Below are positions 16,126 through 27,554 of a stretch of DNA of 45,571 bases, one piece after another. A program made the position numbers and the translations under genes. Each line of letters begins with the position of its first letter. The stretch's first letter is position 1. The stretch is from an uncultured Bifidobacterium sp. (GTDB taxonomy: Bacteria > Actinomycetota > Actinomycetes > Actinomycetales > Bifidobacteriaceae): contig NZ_CALYOY010000016.1 of the NCBI RefSeq assembly GCF_945269915.1, forward strand, positions 1-45,571. Reading direction: 5' to 3'. The notes under the pieces are model-generated. The model was given only the letters and a program-made list of their open reading frames with translations, searched no databases and had not been told where the DNA came from.

Positions 16126-16156
16126 GAATGGGGCAAGATCAGTGAGAGGAGAAAGC

Positions 16157-17233
16157 ATGCGGGAGTATTCGGTGGCGGTGGCAGGTGCCACCGGCTATGC
16201 CGGGACCGAGGCGGTCCGGCTGCTCTGCGCCCACCCCGCATTCGTGGTCGATACCCTGACCGGGTCAACCTCGGTGGGTGATTCCTTCGGTGACCATGCC
16301 CCCCACATCCCGGCCCTGGCCGACGAGGTCATCCAGGAAACCCGCCCGGACATTCTCAACGGTCATGACGTCATCATCATGGCCCTGCCGCATGGATCCT
16401 CGGGCGCCCTGGCCGAGGACCTGGACCCGGACGCGCTGGTGGTGGATCTGGGGGCAGACCACCGTCTGGAGCACCGGCGGGATTGGGATGACTACTACGG
16501 AGGCCCCTTCCATGATTGCTGGACCTATGGCCTTCCTGAGCTCATGCTCGGTGGGGGATCGAGACAGAGGCACCGCCTGGTCGGGACCCGCAGGATTGCC
16601 GGCCCCGGTTGCAACGTGACGGCAGTCACCCTGGCCATCCAACCGGCCCTGGCGGCCGGCCTGGTCCGGACCGATGACCTGGTGGCCGACCTGGTTGTGG
16701 CCTATTCCGGGGCCGGTAAGACCTCCGGCCGGATGGACCTTCTGGCCGCCCAGGCTCTCAACTCGGCCCATCCTTACGGTGTGGGCGGCTCCCATCGGCA
16801 CATTCCTGAAATCATCCAGAACTGCAGGCATGCCGCTGGCCCCCAGGGGGACCGGGACGAATTCAGACTTGGGTTCACACCAATCCTGTCCCCCATGTCA
16901 AGGGGGATTCTGGCCACGGTTTCGGCTCCCTTGACCCGGAAGGGCTTGGACCTTTCCGAAGAGGACATCCGTTCCATCTGGGCCGGGGCCTATGGGGATG
17001 AACCCTTCGTCAGGTTCCTGCCGCAGGGCGTGCTGCCTGCAACTGCGGACGTTCTGGGGTCCAACAATGCCCAGGTCCAGGTGGTCCTGGACAGGCCTGC
17101 ACAGCGCCTGGTGGCCTTTGCGGCCATCGACAATCTGACACGGGGCACCGCCGGACAGGCCGTGCAATCCATGAATCTAGCGCTGGGTCTGCCCGAGCAG
17201 ACCGGATTGACGACCATAGGAGTGGCACCATGA
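16157..17233 (+). CDS. argC: N-acetyl-gamma-glutamyl-phosphate reductase
   Basis: This 358-residue NADPH enzyme carries out the third step of arginine synthesis, reducing N-acetylglutamyl phosphate to the semialdehyde. The N-terminal nucleotide-binding motif is VAVAGATGYAGTEAVRLL, MALPHGSSG follows, and the active-site cysteine is in RIAGPGCNVTAVTLA. The substrate-domain segment NSAHPYGVGGSHRHIPEI is conserved in the family. The ATG at 16157 is chosen over a GTG at 16142 because AGAGGAG lies 5-10 bp before it. It is the first gene of the operon, downstream of two ArgR boxes, and overlaps argJ by ATGA. Confidence 0.96.
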   Translation: MREYSVAVAGATGYAGTEAVRLLCAHPAFVVDTLTGSTSVGDSFGDHAPHIPALADEVIQETRPDILNGHDVIIMALPHGSSGALAEDLDPDALVVDLGADHRLEHRRDWDDYYGGPFHDCWTYGLPELMLGGGSRQRHRLVGTRRIAGPGCNVTAVTLAIQPALAAGLVRTDDLVADLVVAYSGAGKTSGRMDLLAAQALNSAHPYGVGGSHRHIPEIIQNCRHAAGPQGDRDEFRLGFTPILSPMSRGILATVSAPLTRKGLDLSEEDIRSIWAGAYGDEPFVRFLPQGVLPATADVLGSNNAQVQVVLDRPAQRLVAFAAIDNLTRGTAGQAVQSMNLALGLPEQTGLTTIGVAP

Positions 17234-18399
17234 GCGTGACATATGCGGCGGGATTCCAGGCAGGGACCGCCAAGGCCCACCGTCCCGGGGGGTCGGACCG
17301 AAAGAACCTGACCATGGTCGTCAACCGGGGGCCCATGGATACGGCGGTCGGGGTCTTTACCCCCAATCGCTTCCGGGCTGCCCCGGTGATCTGGACCGAA
17401 CGGATCCTGGCGGACGGCCATGCCGGGGCCGTGGTCATCAATTCGGGTAACGCCAATGCCTGCACGGGTCCGGAGGGGTTGGAACAGACCAGGAGCACGG
17501 CCGTCCGGGCTGGTGGCCTCTTGGGGCTGGAACCGGAACGCGTGGCCGTCTGTTCCACCGGAATCATCGGTCACCTGCTTCGCCTGGACGCGATCCTCTC
17601 CGGGGTGGACCAGGCCCATGCAGACCTGGACGGAGGCGATCGGGCCGGTGCCGAGGCCGCCAAGGCCATACTGACCACCGACACCACCAGCAAGACCGTG
17701 ACCCTGGACGGATCCGGCTACCGGCTGGGCGGCATGGTCAAGGGGTCGGGGATGATTGCACCGCAACTGGCCACGATGATCTGTCTGATCACCACCGATG
17801 CCGTCCTGGACCCGGCCCAGGCCCGGGCGGCGCTCGGACAGGCCTGCGGCACCAGCTTCAACCGTATAGACGTGGACGGCTGCATGTCCACCAACGACAC
17901 CGTCCTGCTCATGGCATCCGGGGCTTCGGGGGCCAGCCCCGACCCGGAGGAGTTCCAGGCCCTGCTCGACCGGGCCTGCTCCGACCTGGCCCGTCAGATC
18001 ATCGGGGATGGCGAGGGGGCCCACCATCAGATCCGTATCCGGGTCCAGGGGGCCGAGAACCAGGATGCGGCCCTGGCCTGCGCCCGGGCCGTGGCCGGTT
18101 CCAACCTGCTCAAATGCGCAGTGGCAGGAAATGATCCCAACTGGGGAAGGGTGGTCTCCTCCCTGGGGACCGTCCCCGAATCGGTGGCCGCTTATGATCC
18201 TGCCCGGGTCAGCGTGGACTTCAACGGGGTCAGGGTCTGCGACGGGGGCAGGCCAAATCTCGATCCCGACCTGGTGGACCTTCAACCCGCCGAGGTCCAT
18301 ATCGATATCGACCTGCACCAGGGTGCGGCCCGGGCTGATGTCTGGACCGATGACCTGACCCATGACTATGTGACCATCAACGCCGATTACTCCAGCTGA
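17230..18399 (+). CDS. argJ: Glutamate N-acetyltransferase/acetylglutamate synthase
   Basis: This 389-residue ornithine acetyltransferase recycles the acetyl group from N-acetylornithine to glutamate and may also use acetyl-CoA. It is an Ntn-hydrolase-type protein that cleaves itself. The conserved motif GMVKGSGMIAPQLATM contains the Ala-Thr cleavage site, and this Thr becomes the nucleophile. NSGNANACTG in the alpha part and GNDPNWGRVV in the beta part are also typical. The start codon overlaps the argC stop by 4 bp. No separate argA or argE gene is seen in the cluster, as expected for the cyclic pathway. Confidence 0.96.
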   Translation: MSVTYAAGFQAGTAKAHRPGGSDRKNLTMVVNRGPMDTAVGVFTPNRFRAAPVIWTERILADGHAGAVVINSGNANACTGPEGLEQTRSTAVRAGGLLGLEPERVAVCSTGIIGHLLRLDAILSGVDQAHADLDGGDRAGAEAAKAILTTDTTSKTVTLDGSGYRLGGMVKGSGMIAPQLATMICLITTDAVLDPAQARAALGQACGTSFNRIDVDGCMSTNDTVLLMASGASGASPDPEEFQALLDRACSDLARQIIGDGEGAHHQIRIRVQGAENQDAALACARAVAGSNLLKCAVAGNDPNWGRVVSSLGTVPESVAAYDPARVSVDFNGVRVCDGGRPNLDPDLVDLQPAEVHIDIDLHQGAARADVWTDDLTHDYVTINADYSS

Positions 18400-18447
18400 G
18401 ACCAAGGGAGAAGGATGGCAGCAGGAATGGATGCGAAGGAGGGGACG

Positions 18448-19404
18448 ATGAGTGACCCGGTAGATCGGGATGGCAGGGTCCGCATGGACCTTGACGACAG
18501 CCGGAAGGCCGAGGTCCTGATTGAGGCCCTGCCCTGGCTGGAAGAGTTCGCCGGCCAGCGGATCGTTGTCAAATATGGCGGGAACGCCATGGTGGACGAC
18601 CACCTGAAGCAGTGCTTCGCCCAGGATATGGTCTTCCTCCGCCAGGTCGGCATGCATCCGGTGGTGGTCCACGGGGGCGGTCCACAGATCACCCGGATGC
18701 TGGATGCCCTGGGCATCGAATCCGTGTTCCGCGGTGGCCTGCGAGTCACCACCCCCGAGACCATGGAGGTGGTGCGCATGGTCCTGACCGGGCAGGTCTC
18801 GCGGGAACTGGTCGGCCTCATCAACGCCCATGGCCCCTTTGCCGTCGGCCTTTCAGGAGAGGACGCATCACTCTTTTCGGCCAGCCGTTGTCAGCCTCTG
18901 GTTGAGGGCAGGCCCCTTGACCTGGGTCTGGTCGGTGAGGTTGTCGGCGTGGATGCCTCCGCCGTCGAGGACCTGATTGAAGCGGGTCGAATCCCTGTGG
19001 TCTCTTCGGTGGCCCCGGATGAGAACGACCCCACCCAGGTCCTCAACGTCAACGCCGATGCCGCAGCCGGTGCCCTGGCCTCGGCCCTGGGCGCCCGGAA
19101 ACTGATCATCCTGACCAACGTGGAGGGGCTCTACCGGGAGTGGCCCAGGGAGGACTCTTTGGTCTCCAGCATCGGCACCGACCATCTGGAAGGGATTCTG
19201 GGTCGGATGCACGCCGGGATGAGGCCCAAGCTGGAGGCCTGTCTCCAGGCCGTCAGGGGAGGAGTGGATGAGGCCCACATCATCGACGGCCGCCGTCCCC
19301 ACTCCATCCTCAATGAGATATTCACCCAGAACGGGATCGGGACCATGGTGGTTCCCGGCGACGGCATCACGATGAGGGGGTCCCATGACCATCAAGCCCA
19401 GTGA
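18448..19404 (+). CDS. argB: Acetylglutamate kinase
   Basis: This 318-residue amino acid kinase phosphorylates N-acetylglutamate, the step usually inhibited by arginine. Motifs visible are [11 protein letters not shown] (ATP site), [32 protein letters not shown] (substrate site), [13 protein letters not shown] and the C-terminal GMRPKLEAC. The N-terminal extension containing [15 protein letters not shown] resembles that of arginine-sensitive hexameric enzymes. The ATG at 18448 follows AAGGAGGGG. Two earlier in-frame ATGs, at 18415 (also with a GGAG) and 18427, would add 7-11 residues. The gene overlaps argD by 20 bp. Confidence 0.95.
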   Translation: MSDPVDRDGRVRMDLDDSRKAEVLIEALPWLEEFAGQRIVVKYGGNAMVDDHLKQCFAQDMVFLRQVGMHPVVVHGGGPQITRMLDALGIESVFRGGLRVTTPETMEVVRMVLTGQVSRELVGLINAHGPFAVGLSGEDASLFSASRCQPLVEGRPLDLGLVGEVVGVDASAVEDLIEAGRIPVVSSVAPDENDPTQVLNVNADAAAGALASALGARKLIILTNVEGLYREWPREDSLVSSIGTDHLEGILGRMHAGMRPKLEACLQAVRGGVDEAHIIDGRRPHSILNEIFTQNGIGTMVVPGDGITMRGSHDHQAQ

Positions 19405-20707
19405 AACCATGATGGGTCAATCGGGGAAGGCGGCCCCTGGAGGGCCGGCCACCACTCCGGCCGGTCCCCGCAGCCGGGATTGGTTGGCCCGCTATGGTAA
19501 GGCCCATATGAACGTCTTCGGCCTGCCTGCCAGGGTCATGGACCATGGCCAGGGTGTCCGCATCTGGGACCTGGACGGGAACGCCTACCTGGACATGATG
19601 GCCGGCATAGCCGTCAATGCCCTGGGATACGCCCATCCTGCCTGGAACCAGGCCCTGGCCGACCAGGCCTCCCGGATGGCCCACATCAGCAACTACTTTG
19701 CCTCCCGGCCCCAGATCGAGCTGGCGGAACGCCTCCTGTCCATTTCCGGTGCACCGGAAGGGTCCCATGTCTACTTTGCCAATTCTGGGACGGAGGCCAA
19801 TGAGGCCGCCCTGAAGCTGGCCAGGCTCCATGGCAACAAGCTGCCCCACCCGAACGGCACAGGTCCAGCCAGGATCCTGGCCCTGACCAGGGGGTTCCAT
19901 GGACGAAGCATGGGGTCCCTGAGCGCCACTTGGAAACCGACCATCCGCGAACCCTTTGCGCCCCTGGTTCCTGGCCTTGAATTCGTGCCGGCCGGTGATG
20001 CCGGTGCCATGGAGGCGGCCTTTGCGGATGAGACCAAGGGGCCGGTCGCGGCTGTCATCATGGAACTGATTCAGGGGGAGTCCGGGGTCAGGCCCCTTGA
20101 CCCGGACTATGTCGCCTCGGTTCGTTCCCTCTGCATCGACCACCATGCCCTGATGGTGGTCGACGAGGTCCAGACCGGCATGGGGAGGACGGGGTACTGG
20201 TTCGCCTTCCAGGACCCGACCCTGTCCGGAGGCGCCAGGCCGGACCTGCTGACCTTTGCCAAGGGGGTGGCCGGCGGCTTCCCCATGGGTGGGATGATCG
20301 CCTTCGGCCAGGAGCTGTCGGAGGTACTCACCCCAGGCATGCACGGGTCCACCTTCGCTGGAAGCCCCCTGGCTTCGGCCCTGGGGCTGGTAACCCTGGA
20401 AACGATTCGGAAGGAGGGGCTTCTGGCCAATGCCCAGGCCGGCGGTGAGCGGCTTCGTCAGGGAATCATGGACACGCGCAACCCCCTGTATGTCGGCGTC
20501 CGCGGGCGGGGACTCCTGGATGCGGTCCAGCTGGCCCACACCTGCTCGCACGCCCTGGCATCATGGGCGCTGGACCATGGGCTGATCGTCAACGCGGTGG
20601 CTCCCGATGCCATACGCCTGGCCCCGCCATTGGTCATCGGTCCGGACGACATCGACCAGGCCGTCGACATCCTGTCGCAGGTGCCAGGCGATCTGCCGGA
20701 TGATTGA
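19385..20707 (+). CDS. argD: Acetylornithine aminotransferase
   Basis: This 440-residue class III PLP aminotransferase converts N-acetylglutamate semialdehyde to N-acetylornithine. Features visible are [15 protein letters not shown], the phosphate-binding [31 protein letters not shown], the cofactor Asp in [13 protein letters not shown] and the Schiff-base Lys in [13 protein letters not shown]. It begins inside the end of argB, which suggests coupled translation. A low-complexity, Pro/Gly/Ala-rich N-terminus of about 30 residues precedes the family core. Confidence 0.95.
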   Translation: MTIKPSETMMGQSGKAAPGGPATTPAGPRSRDWLARYGKAHMNVFGLPARVMDHGQGVRIWDLDGNAYLDMMAGIAVNALGYAHPAWNQALADQASRMAHISNYFASRPQIELAERLLSISGAPEGSHVYFANSGTEANEAALKLARLHGNKLPHPNGTGPARILALTRGFHGRSMGSLSATWKPTIREPFAPLVPGLEFVPAGDAGAMEAAFADETKGPVAAVIMELIQGESGVRPLDPDYVASVRSLCIDHHALMVVDEVQTGMGRTGYWFAFQDPTLSGGARPDLLTFAKGVAGGFPMGGMIAFGQELSEVLTPGMHGSTFAGSPLASALGLVTLETIRKEGLLANAQAGGERLRQGIMDTRNPLYVGVRGRGLLDAVQLAHTCSHALASWALDHGLIVNAVAPDAIRLAPPLVIGPDDIDQAVDILSQVPGDLPDD

Positions 20708-20809
20708 CCGACCCGGCCGGGGTTCCGGGCAGGACAGGGTTGGAGCCAGAAGAGTGATGCATACAGAGACCATCAAGGAAGACGAGCGAAACGGATTCGG
20801 AGGAAGCGG

Positions 20810-21787
20810 ATGGCAGACAGCCTGAGGCACATGCTCAGGGACGATGACCTGAGCCACGAGGAGCAACTGGAGGTCCTGAGACTGGGTATGGCCTTCCGAC
20901 AGGACCGCTATCTGGCCCGCCCCTTTGAGGGTCCCCAGGCCGTGGCCATCATCTTTGACAAGCCCAGCACCCGAACCAGGTCCAGCTTCTCGGTGGGGGT
21001 GGCCGAACTGGGCGGGTACCCCCTGGTCATAGACAAGAACGGTTCCCAGCTGGGCAGGGGCGAACCGGTGGCTGATACGGCCCGGGTCCTGACCCGGATG
21101 ACCTCGGCCATCGTCTGGCGCACCTTCGGCCAGGACCGTGTGGAGACCATGGCGGACAAGTCCACCGTCCCCGTGGTCAATGCCCTGACCGACTCCTTCC
21201 ACCCCTGCCAGATCCTTGCTGATTTCCTGACCCTTGCCCAGCACAGGGGTGGGGTCGATGCCCTGGCCGGGATGACCATCGCCTACCTGGGTGACGCGGC
21301 CAACAACATGGCCAATTCCTACCTTCTGGGCGGGGCCGTGGCCGGTATGAACGTCAGGGTGGCAGGCCCCAACGGCTTCCTGCCCGACTCCGGCATCGTC
21401 GAACAGGCGACCGCCCTGGCGGCACGGAACGGCGGTTCCATCCTGGTCACCACGGATCCGGACCAGGCCGTGGACCAGGCCGACTGCATCTTCACCGACA
21501 CCTGGGTCTCCATGGGCGAGGAAGACCAGACCGCCACCAGGTCCAAGCCTTTCTGGGACTACCAGGTCAATGCCACACTGATGGACAAGGCCAAGCCCGA
21601 TGCCCTCTTCCAGCACTGCCTGCCCGCCTACCGCGGCAAGGAGGTGACCGCCGAGGTCATCGACGGCCCAAGGTCGGTGGTTTGGGACGAGGCCGAGAAC
21701 CGTCTCCACGCCCAGAAGGCCCTCCTGACCTGGTTGGTGGCCCAATCCACCGGGAGGATGGACCTGCTCAGGGGGGTGGCCCGATGA
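20810..21787 (+). CDS. argF: Ornithine carbamoyltransferase
   Basis: This 325-residue enzyme makes citrulline from ornithine and carbamoyl phosphate. The carbamoyl-phosphate motif KPSTRTRSSF, the HPCQILAD loop and the ornithine-binding HCLPAYRGKEVTAEV are all intact, and the length is typical. The start at 20810 follows GGAGGAAG. About 100 bp without a gene separates it from argD, with no hairpin seen. Its stop overlaps the argR start by 4 bp. Its place inside a complete biosynthetic operon with argR favours the anabolic rather than the catabolic (arcB) role. Confidence 0.95.
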   Translation: MADSLRHMLRDDDLSHEEQLEVLRLGMAFRQDRYLARPFEGPQAVAIIFDKPSTRTRSSFSVGVAELGGYPLVIDKNGSQLGRGEPVADTARVLTRMTSAIVWRTFGQDRVETMADKSTVPVVNALTDSFHPCQILADFLTLAQHRGGVDALAGMTIAYLGDAANNMANSYLLGGAVAGMNVRVAGPNGFLPDSGIVEQATALAARNGGSILVTTDPDQAVDQADCIFTDTWVSMGEEDQTATRSKPFWDYQVNATLMDKAKPDALFQHCLPAYRGKEVTAEVIDGPRSVVWDEAENRLHAQKALLTWLVAQSTGRMDLLRGVAR

Positions 21788-22317
21788 GACCGATCTCCAA
21801 GGTGGCCCGCCTGGATGCCATTCGGCAGGCCCTGGCCCGGACCCGTGTCAATTCCCAGCAGCAACTGGCCGAGATCCTTGACGAGCAGGGGATCGATGTG
21901 ACCCAGGCCACCCTCAGCCGGGATCTGGATGACCTCCATGCCACCAAACTGCGCTATCCGGATGGGACCATGGCCTACTGGATCCCCGACACCACCGACC
22001 AGTCCGTCCTGGATGCCGGTGTGCCGGTGGGGGGCGATGCCGGTTCCGAGAACAAGACCGAGCTCTACCTCTCCAAGGTCCTGACCGGTCTGATCACATC
22101 GGTGGTACGGGCCAGGAATCTCCTGGTCGTCAGGACGCCGGCAGGTGCGGCCCAGTATGCGGCCTCGGCCCTGGACCGTCAGCCCCTGGAGGGGGTTCTG
22201 GGTACCATCGCCGGTGATGACACGGTACTGATCATCGCCGCTGACGATGCCAGTGCCAAGAGCCGGGCCGACTGGCTCCTCTCCATCACCTCCGGGGAGG
22301 AACCCTCCTCGGCCTGA
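21784..22317 (+). CDS. argR: Arginine repressor ArgR
   Basis: This 177-residue regulator has an N-terminal winged helix ([20 protein letters not shown], then [18 protein letters not shown] with the SRDL recognition helix). The C-terminal oligomerisation and arginine-binding domain has [16 protein letters not shown], the motif that binds arginine in the hexamer. A Ser/Thr/Gly-rich linker of about 25 residues joins the two. The ATG at 21784 overlaps the argF stop, so the repressor is made with the enzymes it controls, a feedback loop through the boxes at 16092-16125. Confidence 0.95.
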   Translation: MRPISKVARLDAIRQALARTRVNSQQQLAEILDEQGIDVTQATLSRDLDDLHATKLRYPDGTMAYWIPDTTDQSVLDAGVPVGGDAGSENKTELYLSKVLTGLITSVVRARNLLVVRTPAGAAQYAASALDRQPLEGVLGTIAGDDTVLIIAADDASAKSRADWLLSITSGEEPSSA

Positions 22318-22412
22318 GTGGTGCCGGCACCATCATCGGACCAACCCCGGGTCAACCTGCAAACCACAAGCAACCGTCGAACCAACGAAGAACCAAGGAA
22401 AGAAGCAGTGTC

Positions 22413-23651
22413 ATGAGCGAGAAGAACCGCATCGTACTGGCCTATTCGGGTGGACTGGACACCTCGGTGGCCATTCCCTACCTGAAGGAGCGCACCGGCA
22501 AGGACGTGGTGGCCGTCTCACTGGATGTGGGTCAGGGCGGCGAGCGCCTCCAGACCATCAAGAAACGTGCCCTTGCCTGCGGGGCCGTGGAGTCCTACAT
22601 CGTCGATGCCCGTGATGAATTCGCCTCCGAATACTGCATGCCCGCCCTCAAGGCCAATGCCATGTATGAGGGGGTCTACCCGCTGGTCTCCGCCATCTCC
22701 AGGCCTCTGATCACCAAGCATCTGGTCCGGGCCGCCCACCAATTCGGGGCCGACACCATCGCCCACGGCTGCACCGGCAAGGGGAACGACCAGGTCCGCT
22801 TCGAGGTCTCGATCATGTCCATCGATCCGACCATCAAGGCCATCAGCCCGATTCGCGACCTGGGCCTGATGCGCGACGTGGAGATCGCCTACGCCAAGGA
22901 ACACGACCTGCCCATCGAGCAGACCGAGAAGAGTCCCTACTCCATCGACCAGAACGTCTGGGGGAGGGCCATCGAGACAGGCTACCTGGAGGACCCCTGG
23001 AACGGCCCCACCAAGGACGTTTACTCCTACACCGACGACCCGGCCTTCCCCCCGGTCGAGGATGAGGTGACCATCGACTTCGAGAAGGGGATCCCGGTCA
23101 GGATCGACGGCAAGGAGGTCACCCCCCTCCAGGCCATCGAGGAGATGAACCAGCGTGCCGGTGCCCAGGGCATCGGCCGGGTCGATCTGATCGAGGACCG
23201 ACTGGTCGGCATCAAGTCCCGTGAACTCTACGAGGCACCGGGCGCCGTGGCCCTGATCACCGCCCACCAGGAGCTGGAGAACTGCTGCCTGGAGCGCGAG
23301 CAACACCGGATCAAGCGCGACATCGACAAGCGCTGGGGGGAGCTGGTCTACGATGCACAATGGTTCTCGCCGGCCGTCAGGTCCCTCAACGCCTTCATCG
23401 AGGAGACCCAGGAGTATGTGAGTGGGCGGATCCGCATGGTCATGCATGGGGGAAGGGCCGTGGTGACCGGACGCCGTTCCGACACCTCCCTCTACGACTA
23501 CAGGTTGGCCACATACGAGTCCGGTGACAGCTTCGACCAGGACGCCTCCAACGGCTTCATCGAGATCTACGGCCTGCCCGACAGGGTGGCCGCAGCCCGT
23601 GACGTCCGTTTCGGCAGGGGTGTGGAAGTGCCGGACCAGACGGTCGAGTAG
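22413..23651 (+). CDS. argG: Argininosuccinate synthase
   Basis: This 412-residue ATP-dependent ligase joins citrulline and aspartate. The N-terminal PP-loop is [15 protein letters not shown], and the citrulline/aspartate site is in [30 protein letters not shown] and the C-terminal multimerisation helix are also present. A 95-bp spacer after argR carries no clear terminator, and a weak AAGGAAAG lies before the ATG. It is probably part of the arg transcript, although an internal promoter in the spacer cannot be ruled out. Confidence 0.97.
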   Translation: MSEKNRIVLAYSGGLDTSVAIPYLKERTGKDVVAVSLDVGQGGERLQTIKKRALACGAVESYIVDARDEFASEYCMPALKANAMYEGVYPLVSAISRPLITKHLVRAAHQFGADTIAHGCTGKGNDQVRFEVSIMSIDPTIKAISPIRDLGLMRDVEIAYAKEHDLPIEQTEKSPYSIDQNVWGRAIETGYLEDPWNGPTKDVYSYTDDPAFPPVEDEVTIDFEKGIPVRIDGKEVTPLQAIEEMNQRAGAQGIGRVDLIEDRLVGIKSRELYEAPGAVALITAHQELENCCLEREQHRIKRDIDKRWGELVYDAQWFSPAVRSLNAFIEETQEYVSGRIRMVMHGGRAVVTGRRSDTSLYDYRLATYESGDSFDQDASNGFIEIYGLPDRVAAARDVRFGRGVEVPDQTVE

Positions 23652-25223
<1,572 letters not shown>

Positions 25224-25341
25224 GCCTGTCGCAGGTACCTGAGTTACAATTCCATCTCGGTACATGGGATGAGGCGGTTCCCCAAGGGTCCGCGGAGTCT
25301 GCCGATTCCCGGATTCTCGGTGGGAAAGGCAGTGGTCGGTT

Positions 25342-26076
25342 ATGAATCCTGCGGTGCTGGTCGAGGCCTGGTGGGCCAAGCATCATGTGAAGTTGGCCGC
25401 CGAACCGGCAGGGGAACGTCAGGGAACATGCAGGGTACCGGACGCATCGTCGGCTTCCTCCGGGGATGCCGAGCCCCTGACCATGGTCGCCGTCGGTGAT
25501 TCCATGTCGGTCGGGTGCGGAGTCACCGACCAGAGCCAGGGGTTCATCCCCGACATCGCCCAGTCCCTGGCCGTACGCCTGGGCAGGACGGTCAGCTGGT
25601 CCACATATGGCCGTCTCGGGGCCACCATCCGCCGGGTGCGGTACCGGCTCCTCCCGGAGGTCACGGGCCACGCCGACCTTCTCGTGATCTGCGCCGGATC
25701 CAACGACATCATGGCCAACCGCTCCTGGGAGGAGTGGCGGACCGACCTGTCGGCCACCGTTGAGGATGCCAAGTCCAAGGGCACCAGGGTCCTGGTTCTC
25801 AGCTCTGGCCAGCTCTACCGGGATCCGGCCCTGGGCAAGGCCCTGCGGGCCGAAGTGGAACGGCGCATCGACCGGCAGACCGCAATCAGCGAGGAGATCT
25901 GTGCCGGAGCAGGGGTGACCTACGTGGACGCCACCCATGACGACGTCGGCACGGATCGTCAGGACTTCTGGGGCATCGACCACTTTCATCCCGGGTGTGA
26001 AGGCTACCGGCGCATGGCCGAATGTGTGGTCTCCAAACTGCCCGAGGCCTTCGTGGGTGACCTTCGTTCCCTTTGA
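25342..26076 (+). CDS. SGNH/GDSL hydrolase
   Basis: The 244-residue protein has the SGNH fold signatures: block I with the nucleophile in [12 protein letters not shown] (about residue 53), block III in CAGSNDIM, and block V with the catalytic Asp/His in [12 protein letters not shown]. There is no signal peptide, so an intracellular esterase or lipase-like enzyme is likely. Substrates of this family range from lipids to sugar acetates, and none can be chosen here. The ribosome-binding site before 25342 is weak. It sits alone between argH and tyrS. Confidence 0.85.
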   Translation: MNPAVLVEAWWAKHHVKLAAEPAGERQGTCRVPDASSASSGDAEPLTMVAVGDSMSVGCGVTDQSQGFIPDIAQSLAVRLGRTVSWSTYGRLGATIRRVRYRLLPEVTGHADLLVICAGSNDIMANRSWEEWRTDLSATVEDAKSKGTRVLVLSSGQLYRDPALGKALRAEVERRIDRQTAISEEICAGAGVTYVDATHDDVGTDRQDFWGIDHFHPGCEGYRRMAECVVSKLPEAFVGDLRSL

Positions 26077-26207
26077 TCGGGTCGTCGGCATCCATCTCCC
26101 TTTTAGGCGAAACAACGGGCCTGAAACCGGTTCCTGTGTCGCCCTCATTTGCAAGAATGGATAGGTTACGACCATATTCGCGAGAATTTGATAGGGAGTT
26201 GCCTCAC

Positions 26208-27539
26208 ATGGCACAGGTCACTGATTTCAAGGAAGCGGGATTCGACTCGCTTTTCGGCGAGCTCAAGTGGCGCGGTCTCATAGCCCAGTGTACGGATGAG
26301 TCCGAGCTGAAGAAGACCCTGGGTGATACTTCGGTGACCTATTATTGCGGGTTCGATCCGACCGCCCCCTCCCTTCATGTCGGCAACCTGGTCCAGCTGC
26401 TCAACATGCGTCACCTCCAGGCCGCGGGTCTCCACCCCATCGCGGTCGTCGGGGGCGCCACCGGTCTGATCGGCGATCCCCGCCAGTCCGGCGAACGTAC
26501 CCTGAACCCCAAGGAGACCGTTTCCGGGTGGACCGAGCGTCTGCATAGACAGATCGGCCGTTTCCTGGATACCGAGGGTGACCAGGCCGTCCGCTTCGTC
26601 AACAACTTCGAGTGGACCGGGTCCATGAGCGTCATCGACTTCCTCCGTGACGTGGGCAAGAACTTCCGCATGGGAACCATGCTGGCCAAGGACACCGTGG
26701 CCCGCAGGCTCAATTCCGACGAGGGGATCTCCTTCACCGAGTTCAGCTATCAGGTCCTCCAGGGCAACGACTTCCTGGAACTCTTCGACCGATACCACTG
26801 CACCCTCCAGCTGGGCGGCAGCGACCAGTGGGGGAACCTGACCTCGGGACTGGACCTGATCCGGAAGGTGCGCGGGGCCGGCGTCAACGTCATGACCAGC
26901 CCCCTGATCACCGATTCCCAGGGCAAGAAGTTCGGCAAGTCCGAGGGGAACGCGGTCTGGTTGGATTCGACCATGTTCAGCCCCTACCGCTTCTACCAGT
27001 TCTGGTTCAACCAGCCCGACGACCAGGTGGTCAAGCTCCTGAAGACCTTCACCTTCCTGCCGAAGGCCAGGATCGAGGAGCTGGAGCAGGAGGTGGCCAC
27101 CAACCCCGGTGCCCGCGAGGCCCAGAAGGTCCTGGCCTGGGAGGTCACCAGCTATGTGCACGGCGACCGTGCCGCCCAGGGCGCCATCGATGCCTCCGGG
27201 GCCCTCTTCGGCCGTGGCAAGTCCCTGGACGAACTGGAGGAGGATGTGCTCGACAGCGCCCTGGATGGTCTCAAAGTGGAGGATGCCTCGGGTGGACGGG
27301 TCTTCGCCCCGGCCCAGGTCGGTCAGCGCGTGGTTGAAGCGGGTGTAAGTGCCGGTCTCTTCAAATCGGTATCCGAGGCCAGGAAGACCGTCAAGTCCGG
27401 CGGGCTTTACCTGAACAACCAGAGGGTGGAGGACCAGGACAGGGTCCTGGATGAGAACGACTTTCTGCATGGGCGTTTCGCTCTGATCCGCAGAGGAAAG
27501 AAGGCCCTGGGCGCTCTTGAACGCCGGGCCGACAAGTAG
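26208..27539 (+). CDS. tyrS: Tyrosine--tRNA ligase
   Basis: This 443-residue class I synthetase charges tRNA-Tyr as a dimer. The HIGH-type motif reads PSLHVGN, tyrosine-site residues lie in FDPTAPS and [10 protein letters not shown], and the KMSKS loop reads [10 protein letters not shown]-terminal S4 domain ([19 protein letters not shown]) binds the long variable arm. The ATG at 26208 starts [11 protein letters not shown]; a longer in-frame reading from 26073 overlaps the previous gene and is not family-like. AGGGAG lies 9 bp upstream. The TPR-protein gene follows after 15 bp. Confidence 0.96.
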   Translation: MAQVTDFKEAGFDSLFGELKWRGLIAQCTDESELKKTLGDTSVTYYCGFDPTAPSLHVGNLVQLLNMRHLQAAGLHPIAVVGGATGLIGDPRQSGERTLNPKETVSGWTERLHRQIGRFLDTEGDQAVRFVNNFEWTGSMSVIDFLRDVGKNFRMGTMLAKDTVARRLNSDEGISFTEFSYQVLQGNDFLELFDRYHCTLQLGGSDQWGNLTSGLDLIRKVRGAGVNVMTSPLITDSQGKKFGKSEGNAVWLDSTMFSPYRFYQFWFNQPDDQVVKLLKTFTFLPKARIEELEQEVATNPGAREAQKVLAWEVTSYVHGDRAAQGAIDASGALFGRGKSLDELEEDVLDSALDGLKVEDASGGRVFAPAQVGQRVVEAGVSAGLFKSVSEARKTVKSGGLYLNNQRVEDQDRVLDENDFLHGRFALIRRGKKALGALERRADK

Positions 27540-27554
27540 GAATAAAGGACACAG